Shown here: positions 26,347 to 34,561 of the stretch, piece by piece
Layout of the letters: every line of letters begins with the position of its first letter
How positions within the stretch are numbered: position 1 is the stretch's first letter
Made by a program: the position numbers and the translations under genes
Notes under the pieces: generated by a model
What the model saw: the letters and a program-made list of their open reading frames with translations, nothing else
What the model was told of the DNA's origin: nothing
The model's database searches: none
Assembly: GCF_001426405.1 (NCBI RefSeq)
Contig: NZ_LMEP01000001.1
Location: 790,257 to 854,256 of the forward strand
From: Streptomyces sp. Root1304
Lineage (GTDB): Bacteria; Actinomycetota; Actinomycetes; Streptomycetales; Streptomycetaceae
Direction of reading: 5' to 3'
Length of the DNA stretch: 64,000 nucleotides

Positions 26347-26595
26347 TCAATTGGCAGGAATCGGCGCCGGGGAGACACGGTCCCATTCGTTCCCGTTGGA
26401 CGGGGAAGGCGTGGGGGTGGGGGTGACGGTGGCGGTGCCGTCCGTTCCTTCGGCCACCACATGCTGGGAAGCGGCCGACGCGGTTTCCGGGGCCGTCACG
26501 AGCGCCGCACCGCCCGCGACGGACAGACAGGCAGCCGCGGCGACGGCGAACTGACGGACGATCTTACGCATCCCCGTGGCGCGCACAGCAGACAT
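26347..26595 (-). CDS. Small secreted peptide precursor
   Basis: The 82-residue product begins MSAVRATGMRKIVRQFAVAAAACLSVAGGAALV, a clear signal peptide with likely cleavage after ASAAS-type residues near 42. It leaves about 40 residues rich in Thr/Pro/Ser (TPTPTPSPSNGNEWDRV). GGAGGAATC precedes the ATG. It converges on the two TrmB/LuxR regulators, and an inverted repeat lies about 130-157 bp upstream of its start. It may be a regulated extracellular peptide; function unknown. Confidence 0.75.
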   Translation of the reverse strand: MSAVRATGMRKIVRQFAVAAAACLSVAGGAALVTAPETASAASQHVVAEGTDGTATVTPTPTPSPSNGNEWDRVSPAPIPAN

Positions 26596-26724
26596 GATTC
26601 CTCCAGGATGTGGAATGTGAATTCGTCCTTCCGGGGGCCCGTGCCGCCGGGCGTTCCCTGAAGACATCTCCATTCTGTCCCGGCCCCCGAATCGAATCCA
26701 GGGATTCTCTCTGCGTGGACCCGC

Positions 26725-26752
26725 CATGGCGCGGATGCGTCAATGCGCCATG
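26725..26752. promoter_or_regulatory. Inverted repeat upstream of secreted peptide gene
   Basis: CATGGCGC (26725-26732) and GCGCCATG (26745-26752) are perfect 8-bp arms with a 12-bp spacer, in the 217-bp AT-richer gap between the glycosyltransferase stop and the secreted-peptide start. A second symmetric element, TTTGGT-CGA-ACCAAA at 26791-26805, lies just past the glycosyltransferase stop and may be its terminator. The first fits an operator, perhaps for the neighbouring regulators. Confidence 0.45.
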
Positions 26753-26812
26753 TGTACAACGGAATTGAAGGATCCGGAGCTTCCCATATCTTTGGTCGAA
26801 CCAAAAGAGATG

Positions 26813-28135
26813 CTAGACTTGTGCTACGGCCTTCTCGTTCCTCCAGGAGAGAGGGGCCGTCGGGGCAGGGGCGTGCCGCCGCCCCTGCCCCACCACCCCG
26901 ACCACGGCCGGCCGGCGCGTCTCCGCGAGCGCCCCCCGGTACACCTCGACCGTCCGCGCGGCGGAAGCGCGCCAGCTCATCCCGCGCGCGTGACGGACCG
27001 CCGCCTCCCCCATCGCCTCCACCGCCTCCGGGTGCTCCGCGAGCCACCGCAGCCGCCGCGCGTACTCCACCGGATCGTGGCCGCGCACCAACAGCCCCGT
27101 CACCCCGTCCCGCACCGCCGTCGGCAGCCCGCCCACCGCCGCCGCGAGCACCGGCGTCCCGCAGGCCTGCGCCTCCAGCGCCACCAGCCCGAAGGACTCG
27201 CTGCGCGAGGGCACCACCAGGACGTCCGCCGCCCGGAACCAGTCGGCCAGCAGCTCCTGCCGTACGGGAGGGCACGACCGCAGCACATCGGTCACCCCCA
27301 GCTCCGCGGCGAGCTGCCGGGCCGTCCCCTCGCGGCTCGCGCCCGAGTGGCCGCCGACCACCGGCACCAGTAGCCGGCGGCGCAGTTCCGGCACCTCCCG
27401 CAGCAGTTCGGCGACCGCCCGCACGAGCACGTCCGGGCCCTTGAGGGGCTGTATGCGGCCGGCGTAGAGCGGGACGAAGGCGTCCGCGGGCAGCCCGAGC
27501 CTGGCCCTCGCCGCCGCCCGGCCGTCCCCGGGGCTGAAGGTCCGCAGGTCGACCCCGGGGCGGACGACCTCGGTACGCGCCCCCTCCGCCCCGTACAGGG
27601 TGCGCAGCGCCTCCGCCTCGTCGGCCGTGTTGGCGATCAGCCGGTCGGCGGCGGACACCACCTGGTGCTCGCCCCTGACCCGCAGCTCCGGCTCGGGGGT
27701 GTCACCGGCGGCGAGGGAGGCGTTCTTCACCCGGGCCAGGGTGTGGGCGGTGTGCACCAGCGGGACGCGCCAGCCGACCGAGGCGATCCGACCCGCCTGC
27801 CCGGAGAGCCAGTAGTGGGAGTGGACCAGGTCGTAGCGCCGCTCCTCCTTGAGCAGGGCGAGCGAGAACGGCACCACCAGGTCGGGCATGGCCTCCTTCG
27901 GCAGGGCCTCGCGCGGCCCGGCGTACAGGTGCCGGACCCTTATGCCCGGGGCGAGTTCGACGAACGGGGGCGACCCCTCGCCCCGGCAGCGGGTGAACAG
28001 GTCGACCTCCACGCCCTGTTCGGCCAGGGCGCGGGACAGCTCGACCATGTAGACGTTCATCCCGCCGGCGTCCCCCGTCCCTGGCTGGTGGAGCGGGGAG
28101 GTGTGGACGCTGAGCATGGCGACGCGCAGGGACAC
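26813..28135 (-). CDS. GT4 glycosyltransferase, MshA-like
   Basis: The 440-residue protein has the MshA hallmark [52 protein letters not shown] and the C-terminal ESFGLVALE with donor-binding glutamates. MshA joins GlcNAc to inositol-3-phosphate in mycothiol synthesis; GT4 relatives also act in aminoglycoside pathways. Context (ligase, amidotransferase, isomerase, deacetylase) suggests a specialised paralogue. GTG 28135 has AGGAG six bases upstream, inside the loop of a long hairpin. A GTG at 28162 is a less likely start. Its substrate here is inference. Confidence 0.88.
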   Translation of the reverse strand: MSLRVAMLSVHTSPLHQPGTGDAGGMNVYMVELSRALAEQGVEVDLFTRCRGEGSPPFVELAPGIRVRHLYAGPREALPKEAMPDLVVPFSLALLKEERRYDLVHSHYWLSGQAGRIASVGWRVPLVHTAHTLARVKNASLAAGDTPEPELRVRGEHQVVSAADRLIANTADEAEALRTLYGAEGARTEVVRPGVDLRTFSPGDGRAAARARLGLPADAFVPLYAGRIQPLKGPDVLVRAVAELLREVPELRRRLLVPVVGGHSGASREGTARQLAAELGVTDVLRSCPPVRQELLADWFRAADVLVVPSRSESFGLVALEAQACGTPVLAAAVGGLPTAVRDGVTGLLVRGHDPVEYARRLRWLAEHPEAVEAMGEAAVRHARGMSWRASAARTVEVYRGALAETRRPAVVGVVGQGRRHAPAPTAPLSWRNEKAVAQV

Positions 28136-28179
28136 GTGGGGCTCCTGGGGAGTGGGGGCCACGTGTCCCTGCGCGTCGC
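28119..28179 (-). promoter_or_regulatory. 21-bp perfect hairpin burying the glycosyltransferase start codon
   Basis: Bases 28119-28139 and 28159-28179 are exact reverse complements separated by 19 bases. In the minus-strand transcript the start codon (28135-28133) and the first codons lie in the 3' arm, while the AGGAG ribosome site lies in the loop. A fully formed stem would block initiation, so it could be a translational switch. It may also have arisen by local inverted duplication. Confidence 0.6.
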
Positions 28180-28246
28180 TCGCGCGCGCACGGTCACGCG
28201 ACAGGGGACATTCCTACGGACGTACTTAGTTGTTTAGTAGTGGGGG

Positions 28247-29812
28247 TCAGAACCCGAAGACCGGACCCGACGGCGGTGCCAGCCGCGTCCCCGGCAGCGG
28301 CGCCGTCAGCGCGTGCCAGTCGACCGCCCGCCCCGGTGCCACATGGAGCGCCGCCGCGAGCCGGTCCGCGCCCTCCGGCATCACCGGCCGCGACCACGCC
28401 GACAGGGCCGAGGCCACCGCCAACTGCGCGGCCAGCGCCGGGAGATGACGGCAGGAGGTACTGGGCCGGCACCGCTCGTGGGCGTTGACGTGGCCGAAGT
28501 CGGCCGCCGAGCGGACCATCTCGTCGAGGACGGCCACCGCGCGGCGCGGATCGAAGGCGTCGGGCCCGTACGCCTCGCGCAGATCGTCCACGCCCCGGTG
28601 CAGCCGCCGCTCCAGGATCTCCCAGCCGGTGCCGCCGGGCAGCGCCTGCGGGGCGAGCCCGCCGCACTCCTCCCGAACGGCGGCGAAGAGCCGGGACAGC
28701 CAGCTGTTCCAGTTCTCGTCCAGCTCGCGCCGGGCCGCCGCGAGCCGCTCCCGGTGGAAGACGGTGCGGCGGCCCAGCGGACGGGCCTGGAGGACATGGC
28801 GGCGCAGGGTGTCGGAGCCGTACTCGGTGAGCAGGTCCAGCGCCCAGACGTTGCCCTCCTGGACGCCCTCCTCGATGACGTACGACTCGTTGACGTTGAA
28901 GTCCTGCGGCAGCTTGATGTCCTGCGCGAGCAGCAGCACCGGCAGCAGCACCGCGTGGCAGAAGGCGTGCCCGAAGCCGCAGAAGTGGATGGCGCGGCGG
29001 GGCAGCGGCCCCGTCACGTCGTAGCCGAAGAGGTGCATGGCTGCTGCCTCGAAGCAGCCGTCGATCCGGTGGTCGGGGAAGCCCTCGACCGGCACCGGCA
29101 GCCCCCACTCGGCGGGGTGGCCGACCGCGATGTCCGGCAGGCCGTCCTCGACGAGCGACTCGCACAGGGCCGCGAGGCGCGGCGGGAGGCCGGCCGTCGC
29201 CCAGTAGTCGGCGAGCGTGTCCCTGAAGGGTTCCAGGGGGACGTAGAGCCGGCGGCAGCGGCGGGCCACCGCCGGGGTGTCGCAGAGCGCGCAGCGCGCC
29301 CCGATCAGGTCGCCGCCGTCGTTGGGGCGGGCGCACTCGTGGCACATCCCGCCGTCGCTGACCGCGCCGCAGTGCGGGCAGGTGCCGGTGGCGTGCGCCC
29401 CGTGCAGCCAGCGGTCGCAGGGCTCGCAGTACGGCAGCAGCCGGGTGCGCGGGGCGATCACGCCCTGCGCGAAGAGCCGGCCGAAGAGGTCCTGCACCCA
29501 GCGTCCGTAGCCCTTGTCGCGGCGCGGGCGCACGATGTGGTCGAACTCCACGCCCGAGCGCAGCCAGTCGGCGGTGATCGCGGCCCGGTAGCCCTCCGCG
29601 ACCTCCTCGGGCTTGCGGTGGTGGCGCAGCGCCCGGACCTCGACGGAGCTGGCGTGGTCGGCGGTGCCGGTGGTGAACCGGACGGCCTCGCCCTCCGCGC
29701 GCAGATAGCGGGTGAGGACGTCGGCGGCGACGTACGGCCCCGCGAGGTGGCCGATGTGGAGTTCGCCGTGGGTGGCGGGAGGAGTCGCGGTGATCCAGAC
29801 AGGGGTGCTCAT
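28247..29812 (-). CDS. Methionyl-tRNA synthetase-like class I ligase (standalone, probably not a canonical MetRS)
   Basis: The 521-residue protein has the class I HIGH motif at residues 19-22 (GELHIGHLAG) and four CxxC pairs (CEPC, CPHC, CHEC, CALC) matching the MetRS zinc-knuckle insertion. The KMSKS loop is replaced by NESYV (FNVNESYVIEEGVQEGN), and the anticodon-binding part is shortened. MetRS-like domains are known in hydrazine synthetases such as Spb40, where they activate amino acids; here no cupin is fused. AAGGAGG precedes ATG 29812. It probably activates an amino acid for an amide or ester in this cluster; the product is inference. Confidence 0.85.
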   Translation of the reverse strand: MSTPVWITATPPATHGELHIGHLAGPYVAADVLTRYLRAEGEAVRFTTGTADHASSVEVRALRHHRKPEEVAEGYRAAITADWLRSGVEFDHIVRPRRDKGYGRWVQDLFGRLFAQGVIAPRTRLLPYCEPCDRWLHGAHATGTCPHCGAVSDGGMCHECARPNDGGDLIGARCALCDTPAVARRCRRLYVPLEPFRDTLADYWATAGLPPRLAALCESLVEDGLPDIAVGHPAEWGLPVPVEGFPDHRIDGCFEAAAMHLFGYDVTGPLPRRAIHFCGFGHAFCHAVLLPVLLLAQDIKLPQDFNVNESYVIEEGVQEGNVWALDLLTEYGSDTLRRHVLQARPLGRRTVFHRERLAAARRELDENWNSWLSRLFAAVREECGGLAPQALPGGTGWEILERRLHRGVDDLREAYGPDAFDPRRAVAVLDEMVRSAADFGHVNAHERCRPSTSCRHLPALAAQLAVASALSAWSRPVMPEGADRLAAALHVAPGRAVDWHALTAPLPGTRLAPPSGPVFGF

Positions 29813-29915
29813 GGGACCTCCTTGACGCTGTGGTGCGGTGGGCTTCAGCGGTCGCGGGCGGCGGAGCGCGGTCGGCGCAGGGCGGTCAGCGGGTCGAAGT
29901 GGACGGGCGGGGCGG

Positions 29916-30662
29916 TCAGCGGGGCTCGAAGTGGAACGAGCGGATGAAGCAGTCGCGCGGCTGCTCGACCGCGTAGACGATGCATTCGAAAAGGGCCTGG
30001 GTGGTCAGCTTCTCGTCGGGCGCTATTCCGTCCGGATTCGAGCCGTCCCATTCCGCGAAGCGCGGGTCGGAGGTCGAGAAGTCCGGCGGGAAGAGGGAGA
30101 ACACCCGGACCCCGGAGGGCCGCAGCCGGCGCGACAGGATGTCGGCGAATCCTGCCTGGGCGCTCTTCGCCGCCCAGAAGGCCTCGTGGGCGGCGCCGGC
30201 GGTCGCCGCGGAGGCGCCCTCGGCGTCGCGGACGGCGACCATGTTCACGATGTCGGGCCGCAGCGAGCCGCGCAGCAGCGGCAGGAAGTGCTTCACCATG
30301 AGGACGGTGCCGCCGGCCGTCGACTCGATCGTCTCGACGATCTCGGCGTCGCTGGCCGCCTCCAGGTCCATGCCGTCGAGCCAGCGGGCGCCGTTGTTGA
30401 CCAACAGGTCGACGCGGTCGGTGTGTTCGCCGACCCGGGCGGCGAACTCGCGGATCTCGGCGGGCCTGCTGAGGTCACAGCCGAAGGCGTGGATACGCTC
30501 ACGGGCCGATCCCATGACTTCGGTGCGGGTGCGTTCGGCCGCCTCCACGGTTCGCGCCGACACATAGACCTCGGCGCCGAGATGGGCGAATCCGACGGCG
30601 AGCGCGCGACCGAAATAGCGGGACGCCCCGGTCACGACGACACGCAGATTCTCGAATTTCAT
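29916..30662 (-). CDS. SDR-family protein with altered catalytic tyrosine
   Basis: The 248-residue protein has the Rossmann motif VVVTGASRYFGRALAVGFA and NNGA at the cofactor site. At the catalytic YxxxK position the sequence is FWAAK (codon TTC), so the tyrosine is phenylalanine, and the usual catalytic serine region reads NMVAV. It therefore may bind NAD(P)H but not perform normal SDR chemistry. The ATG at 30662 has a weak AGAGCAG upstream. It lies between the MetRS-like and PrpF-like genes, all on the same strand. Confidence 0.85.
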   Translation of the reverse strand: MKFENLRVVVTGASRYFGRALAVGFAHLGAEVYVSARTVEAAERTRTEVMGSARERIHAFGCDLSRPAEIREFAARVGEHTDRVDLLVNNGARWLDGMDLEAASDAEIVETIESTAGGTVLMVKHFLPLLRGSLRPDIVNMVAVRDAEGASAATAGAAHEAFWAAKSAQAGFADILSRRLRPSGVRVFSLFPPDFSTSDPRFAEWDGSNPDGIAPDEKLTTQALFECIVYAVEQPRDCFIRSFHFEPR

Positions 30663-30753
30663 GTGTGTCTGCTCTCCCCACGGATACCGATGGCCGGTCC
30701 ATTTCAGCGTGGCAGAGGAAACGGACCGCGCGCCCGGTGAGCGGGGTGCGCGT

Positions 30754-31746
30754 TCACGCCGTTGCGTGGATACGCCACGGCACGTCGAGCCTTTCCAGGA
30801 CACGGGCCCGCTTGTGGTGGACGCGGACGCGGTCGGGCGCGGTGGAGACGGTCACCGGGCCGCCGGGGGTGCGGACCTCGCCGTGGACGGGCGGGACGAC
30901 GGTGCCGTCGAGCGCCCCGGCTGCGGCGAGGGCGGCGGCCCCGGTGAGGGCGAGCCGGGGGTGCCAGCCGCCGACGGTGAGGGCGCGGACGGAGAGCCGC
31001 CCGTCGGGTCCGGCGGCGAAGGCGGCGATCTTGGGGAGGGCGGAGTGGGGCGGGTGGCCGAGGAGCCGGGCGGCCTCGGCGCGGAGGTGGAGGAGCCGGT
31101 CCCGGAGGCCGTCGTCGTCGCGCGCCCGGAGATGGCGGGCGTCGACGAACACGTACGGATTGCCGTACCGGACGAGGGAGGCGGGGGTGCCGTCGAGGAG
31201 GTCGACGGGGCGGCCGGTGGGGAGGGTGCCGGGGACGGCCGGCGGTCGCAGGAAATGCAGGGTGTACGCGTCGGGCTCGGGTTCGCACAGCACCGTGTCG
31301 CCCGTCGTCACCGCGCGGACCGTGACCGGGCCCCGGCGGCCTTCGGCGACCACACAGGCGAGGAGGGAGTGGCCGCAGCCGGCCCGGAAGTCGAAGCCGC
31401 CGCCCGGGAGGGCCTGCACGAAGCGGTGGTCGAGGTCGACGCCGGGCCGCGCCGAACTCCCGTACAGCGCGATCTTGTTGAGGTCGGCGTACGGCGTGCG
31501 ACCGAGGGCGTGGCGCAGGTACGCCAGCTCCTCGGCCAGGGCCAGTGCCCCGGCCGGGAGCCGGTCGAGGCGTACGACGAGGGTGGGACCGGGCGCGTCC
31601 TCGGCGCGGACGACGGTGACGGGGACGGTCGCGAGGGCGGTCACGGTGGCGGGGGCGGCCACCGGGGCGGAAACCGTCACAGAGCCAGGGGCGGTCGCGA
31701 GGGTCGTCGCGGCCGTGTCCCGGTGGCCCGGCGGGTCAGGCCGCAC
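30754..31746 (-). CDS. PrpF/DapF-fold isomerase family protein
   Basis: The protein (up to 330 residues) resembles PrpF, the 2-methylaconitate cis-trans isomerase family with a diaminopimelate-epimerase-like fold. Visible segments are DFRAGCGHSLLACVVAEG, YGNPYVFVDARHL, LPKIAAFA and HPRLALTGAAALAAAGALDGTVV. The GTG at 31746 overlaps the amidotransferase stop by 11 bases, but the first 40 residues are low-complexity and a start further in is possible. It would isomerise or epimerise a small acid; the substrate is unknown. Confidence 0.72.
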   Translation of the reverse strand: MRPDPPGHRDTAATTLATAPGSVTVSAPVAAPATVTALATVPVTVVRAEDAPGPTLVVRLDRLPAGALALAEELAYLRHALGRTPYADLNKIALYGSSARPGVDLDHRFVQALPGGGFDFRAGCGHSLLACVVAEGRRGPVTVRAVTTGDTVLCEPEPDAYTLHFLRPPAVPGTLPTGRPVDLLDGTPASLVRYGNPYVFVDARHLRARDDDGLRDRLLHLRAEAARLLGHPPHSALPKIAAFAAGPDGRLSVRALTVGGWHPRLALTGAAALAAAGALDGTVVPPVHGEVRTPGGPVTVSTAPDRVRVHHKRARVLERLDVPWRIHATA

Positions 31747-33541
31747 AGCCGACCGGGATTCTCATGCCCTGGACGACCTCCGTCCACAGCTCGTGGACGG
31801 CGAGGGCCCACAGGGCCTGGGCGTCGTGGCGCGAGGGGCGTTCGAGCTGGCGGGCGAGGAGTTTCTGCACCCGGTCCGCGCGGACCTTCCCGCCGAGGAC
31901 GAGCCGGGCCGGGGAGAGCAGTTCGCGGACGGTGTCCAGGAGCGGGCTGCCGGGCGCGAGCAGGGCCGCCACGGGCAGCGTGAAGGGCTGCTTGGGCCGG
32001 CGCAGGACCGCCGAGGGCAGCAGCTCCGCCCCGGCCTCGTACAGCGCGCGCTTGCCCGTACGGGCGGCCGTCGGCAGCGCGCGGGCGTGGGCCACGACCG
32101 AGGGCTGGCAGAACGGCATGCGCGCCTCGACGGCCCAGGCCATCGAGAGGTGGTCGACGCGCCGCAGGTGGTACGCGGGGAGCCGCCAGCGCGTCTCGAA
32201 GGCGGTCATCGCGGTGAGCCGGTCCTCGCCGACGGCCTCCGCCGAGCGGAGTTCCTGCTCGATGCGGTCGGCGGCGGAGCCCTGGTCGGCGATGTGGGCC
32301 CGGTAGTTGGCGGTGTAGAGGTGCTCGCGGAGCATCCGGGGCGCGGCGGACAGGGCGTCGGCGTAGGCGCCGGCCCAGTCGGCCCCGGCGGGGGCGGCGA
32401 GCGCGTCGCGCATCCGGTCGTAGCCGCCGAAGAGTTCGTCGGCGCCGTCGCCGGTGAGGGCGACGGTGAAGCCGTTCTCGCGGACGGCACGGAAGAGGGC
32501 GTAGGTGGAGAGGGTGATGGGGTCGGCGTTGGGCTGGCCGAGGTGGCGGACGGTGCGGGTGAGGAGGGAGCCGAGTTCGTCGGGGTCGACGGCGACCTCG
32601 TGGTGCACGGTCCGGGTCCTGCGGGCGACGGAACGGGCGTACGCGGCCTCGGACTCGGGCCAACGGCCCCGGTAGGTGAGGTGGAAGGTGTGCAGCGGCG
32701 GCGCGTCGGTCTCGCGGGCGTGCTCGGCGGCGAGCGCGGTGACGAGGCCGGAGTCGAGGCCGCCGCTGGTGATGGCGCAGACGGGGACCTCGGCCCGGGC
32801 GAGCCGGCGCACCTCGTGGCGCAGCACGTCCTGGGTGTCGCCGACGGGGGTGGCCCGGTGGGGGCCGCGGCGGCGTACGACGGGGGCGGCGCCGGGCCGT
32901 ACGAGGGCGGTCGCGCCGGGCGGCAGGACGCTGACGCCGTCGAGCGCGGTGTGGGTGGAGAAGGAGGTGCGGGTGGCGAGGACGGTGTCGAGGGAGTCCT
33001 CGCGCGGGGAGATCCGTACCCCTTCGAAGGCGAGCAGGGCGGGGATCTCGGAGGCGAAGCGGGTGGAGCCGTCGTAGGGGTCGTGGTGCAGGTGGACCGG
33101 CTTCATGCCCATGTCGTCGACGGCGAGGACGAGTTGGGTGCTGCCGGGGCGCAGGTCGAGGAGGGCGACGGCGAACATGCCGTCGAGGTGTTCGGCGAAG
33201 GCGGGGCCGTACTCGGCGTAGAGCGCGGGGAGCACGGTGCCGTCGCAGCGGTCGGGGAACCGGTGGCCGCGCGCGGCGAGGGTGCGGCGCAGCTCGGCGT
33301 GGTTGTAGATCTCGCCGTTGAGCACGGCGAGGATGCCGGGGAGGTGGGGCAGCCGGTAGGGCTGCTGTCCGCCGCAGGGGTCGGTCACGGCGAGCCGGTC
33401 GCAGCCGAGGGACCAGCCGGGGCCGCTGAGCACATGGTGCTCGTCGGGGCCTCCGTGGCGCTGGCGGGCGGATACCGCCGCGAGTTGGGCCGGCTCGGGG
33501 CGGTCCGCCCCCGCGGCGAAGGAGCCGAGGATCCTGCACAT
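31736..33541 (-). CDS. Asparagine-synthetase-like glutamine-dependent amidotransferase
   Basis: The 601-residue protein begins MCRILGSF, placing the nucleophilic Cys2 for glutamine hydrolysis right after Met1. RHGGPDE and LNGEIYNHAELR complete the glutaminase site. The synthetase half has the PP-loop SGGLDSGLVTAL and GDGADELFGGYDRM. It would form an amide (or N-acyl bond) from an adenylated acid. ATG 33541 is fixed by the Cys2 requirement and has CGGAGG eight bases upstream. It is the first gene of a same-strand unit with PrpF, SDR, MetRS-like and glycosyltransferase genes. Asparagine itself may not be the product. Confidence 0.9.
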   Translation of the reverse strand: MCRILGSFAAGADRPEPAQLAAVSARQRHGGPDEHHVLSGPGWSLGCDRLAVTDPCGGQQPYRLPHLPGILAVLNGEIYNHAELRRTLAARGHRFPDRCDGTVLPALYAEYGPAFAEHLDGMFAVALLDLRPGSTQLVLAVDDMGMKPVHLHHDPYDGSTRFASEIPALLAFEGVRISPREDSLDTVLATRTSFSTHTALDGVSVLPPGATALVRPGAAPVVRRRGPHRATPVGDTQDVLRHEVRRLARAEVPVCAITSGGLDSGLVTALAAEHARETDAPPLHTFHLTYRGRWPESEAAYARSVARRTRTVHHEVAVDPDELGSLLTRTVRHLGQPNADPITLSTYALFRAVRENGFTVALTGDGADELFGGYDRMRDALAAPAGADWAGAYADALSAAPRMLREHLYTANYRAHIADQGSAADRIEQELRSAEAVGEDRLTAMTAFETRWRLPAYHLRRVDHLSMAWAVEARMPFCQPSVVAHARALPTAARTGKRALYEAGAELLPSAVLRRPKQPFTLPVAALLAPGSPLLDTVRELLSPARLVLGGKVRADRVQKLLARQLERPSRHDAQALWALAVHELWTEVVQGMRIPVGCAA

Positions 33542-33715
33542 GCCGGTCGCCTCCGTAGTCACTGTCCTCGTCGACACTCGCCGACATTCGTCAACACACT
33601 GGTCGCACCCAATGATTTGAATCTACCAAGTTTTTGAATGGCGCGTAAGTGCCATGTCCGGTTCACGCCACGAGTTGGCCTTGCGACGCCCCCGCCGCCC
33701 CAACAGGCTTGCCCC

Positions 33716-34450
33716 ATGGAGGACTTCGCGACGACCGAACGTTCCGCGCCCGAATCCCTGCTGGTGGTGGCGGCACACCCCGACGACATCGAGTTCTGTG
33801 TCAGCGGCACCGTCATGCAGTGGATCGAGCGCGGCACCCGCGTCACGTACTGCATCGTCACGGACGGCGGCGCGGGCGGTTACGACGAGCAGCTCCCCCG
33901 CCAGGCGATGGCGGATCTGCGCCGCGCCGAGCAGGTCCACTCGGCCAAGCTCAGCGGCGTCGCCGACGTCCGCTTCCTCGGCTACCCCGACAGCTTCGTC
34001 GAAGCCTCGGTGGAACTCCGCCGGGACCTGTGCCGGGTGATACGCGAGGTCCGCCCGCAGCGGGCCATCATCCCCTCCCCCGAGATCAACTGGGCGCGGG
34101 TCGCGGACCTCCACCCCGACCACCGCGCCGTCGGCGACGCCTGTCTGCGCGCCGTCTACCCCGAGGCCCGCAACCCCTTCGCGCACGCCGCTCTGCTCAA
34201 GGACGAGGGCCTGGAGCCCTGGACCGTCCACGAGCTGTGGCTGATGACCGGCCCCACCCCGAACCAGTACGTGGACGTCACCTCCGTCTTCGACCGCAAG
34301 GTCGAGGCGCTGCGCATCCACACCTCCCAGACCGCCCACTTCGACGACCTCGCGGGGCTGCTCCGCACCTGGCTCGGGGAGCACGCGCGGGCGGGAGGCC
34401 TGCCGCCGGGGCGGATGGCGGAGGCGTTCCAGATCGTCCACATCGACTGA
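33716..34450 (+). CDS. PIG-L/MshB-family N-acetylglucosaminyl deacetylase
   Basis: The 244-residue protein has the zinc motif AAHPDD (residues 19-24) and a second metal site LHPDHRAVGDACL near residue 130. The family removes acetyl groups from GlcNAc conjugates, as MshB does in mycothiol and BshB in bacillithiol synthesis. It is divergent from the amidotransferase gene, with a 174-bp AT-rich gap (TTTGAAT repeats) between them. With the MshA-like transferase it suggests a GlcNAc-to-GlcN glycoside route. ATG 33716 has a weak ribosome site. Confidence 0.9.
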   Translation: MEDFATTERSAPESLLVVAAHPDDIEFCVSGTVMQWIERGTRVTYCIVTDGGAGGYDEQLPRQAMADLRRAEQVHSAKLSGVADVRFLGYPDSFVEASVELRRDLCRVIREVRPQRAIIPSPEINWARVADLHPDHRAVGDACLRAVYPEARNPFAHAALLKDEGLEPWTVHELWLMTGPTPNQYVDVTSVFDRKVEALRIHTSQTAHFDDLAGLLRTWLGEHARAGGLPPGRMAEAFQIVHID

Positions 34451-34561
34451 GCACGCCCCTGAAGCGTCGCTCTTGTGACCTCGCGGACCGGGTGGGACCG
34501 TGAGCGCCACACACGGGGGCGTGTGGCACCGACACGCGTGCGGCGAGGGGGAGTTGAGGAC

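Noticed and set aside
26680..26720. GATTCGATTC-like sequence resembling a tRNA T-loop
   Set aside because: No acceptor stem or anticodon arm can be drawn around it.
26813..28135. Calling this gene mshA outright
   Set aside because: The gene sits in a cluster with a ligase, amidotransferase and isomerase, and a housekeeping mshA may exist elsewhere. Only MshA-like is supported.
30665..33637. A 990-codon plus-strand frame over the PrpF and amidotransferase genes
   Set aside because: The opposite strand carries complete PrpF and asparagine-synthetase motifs; the plus frame is Gly/Val/Ala-rich shadow.
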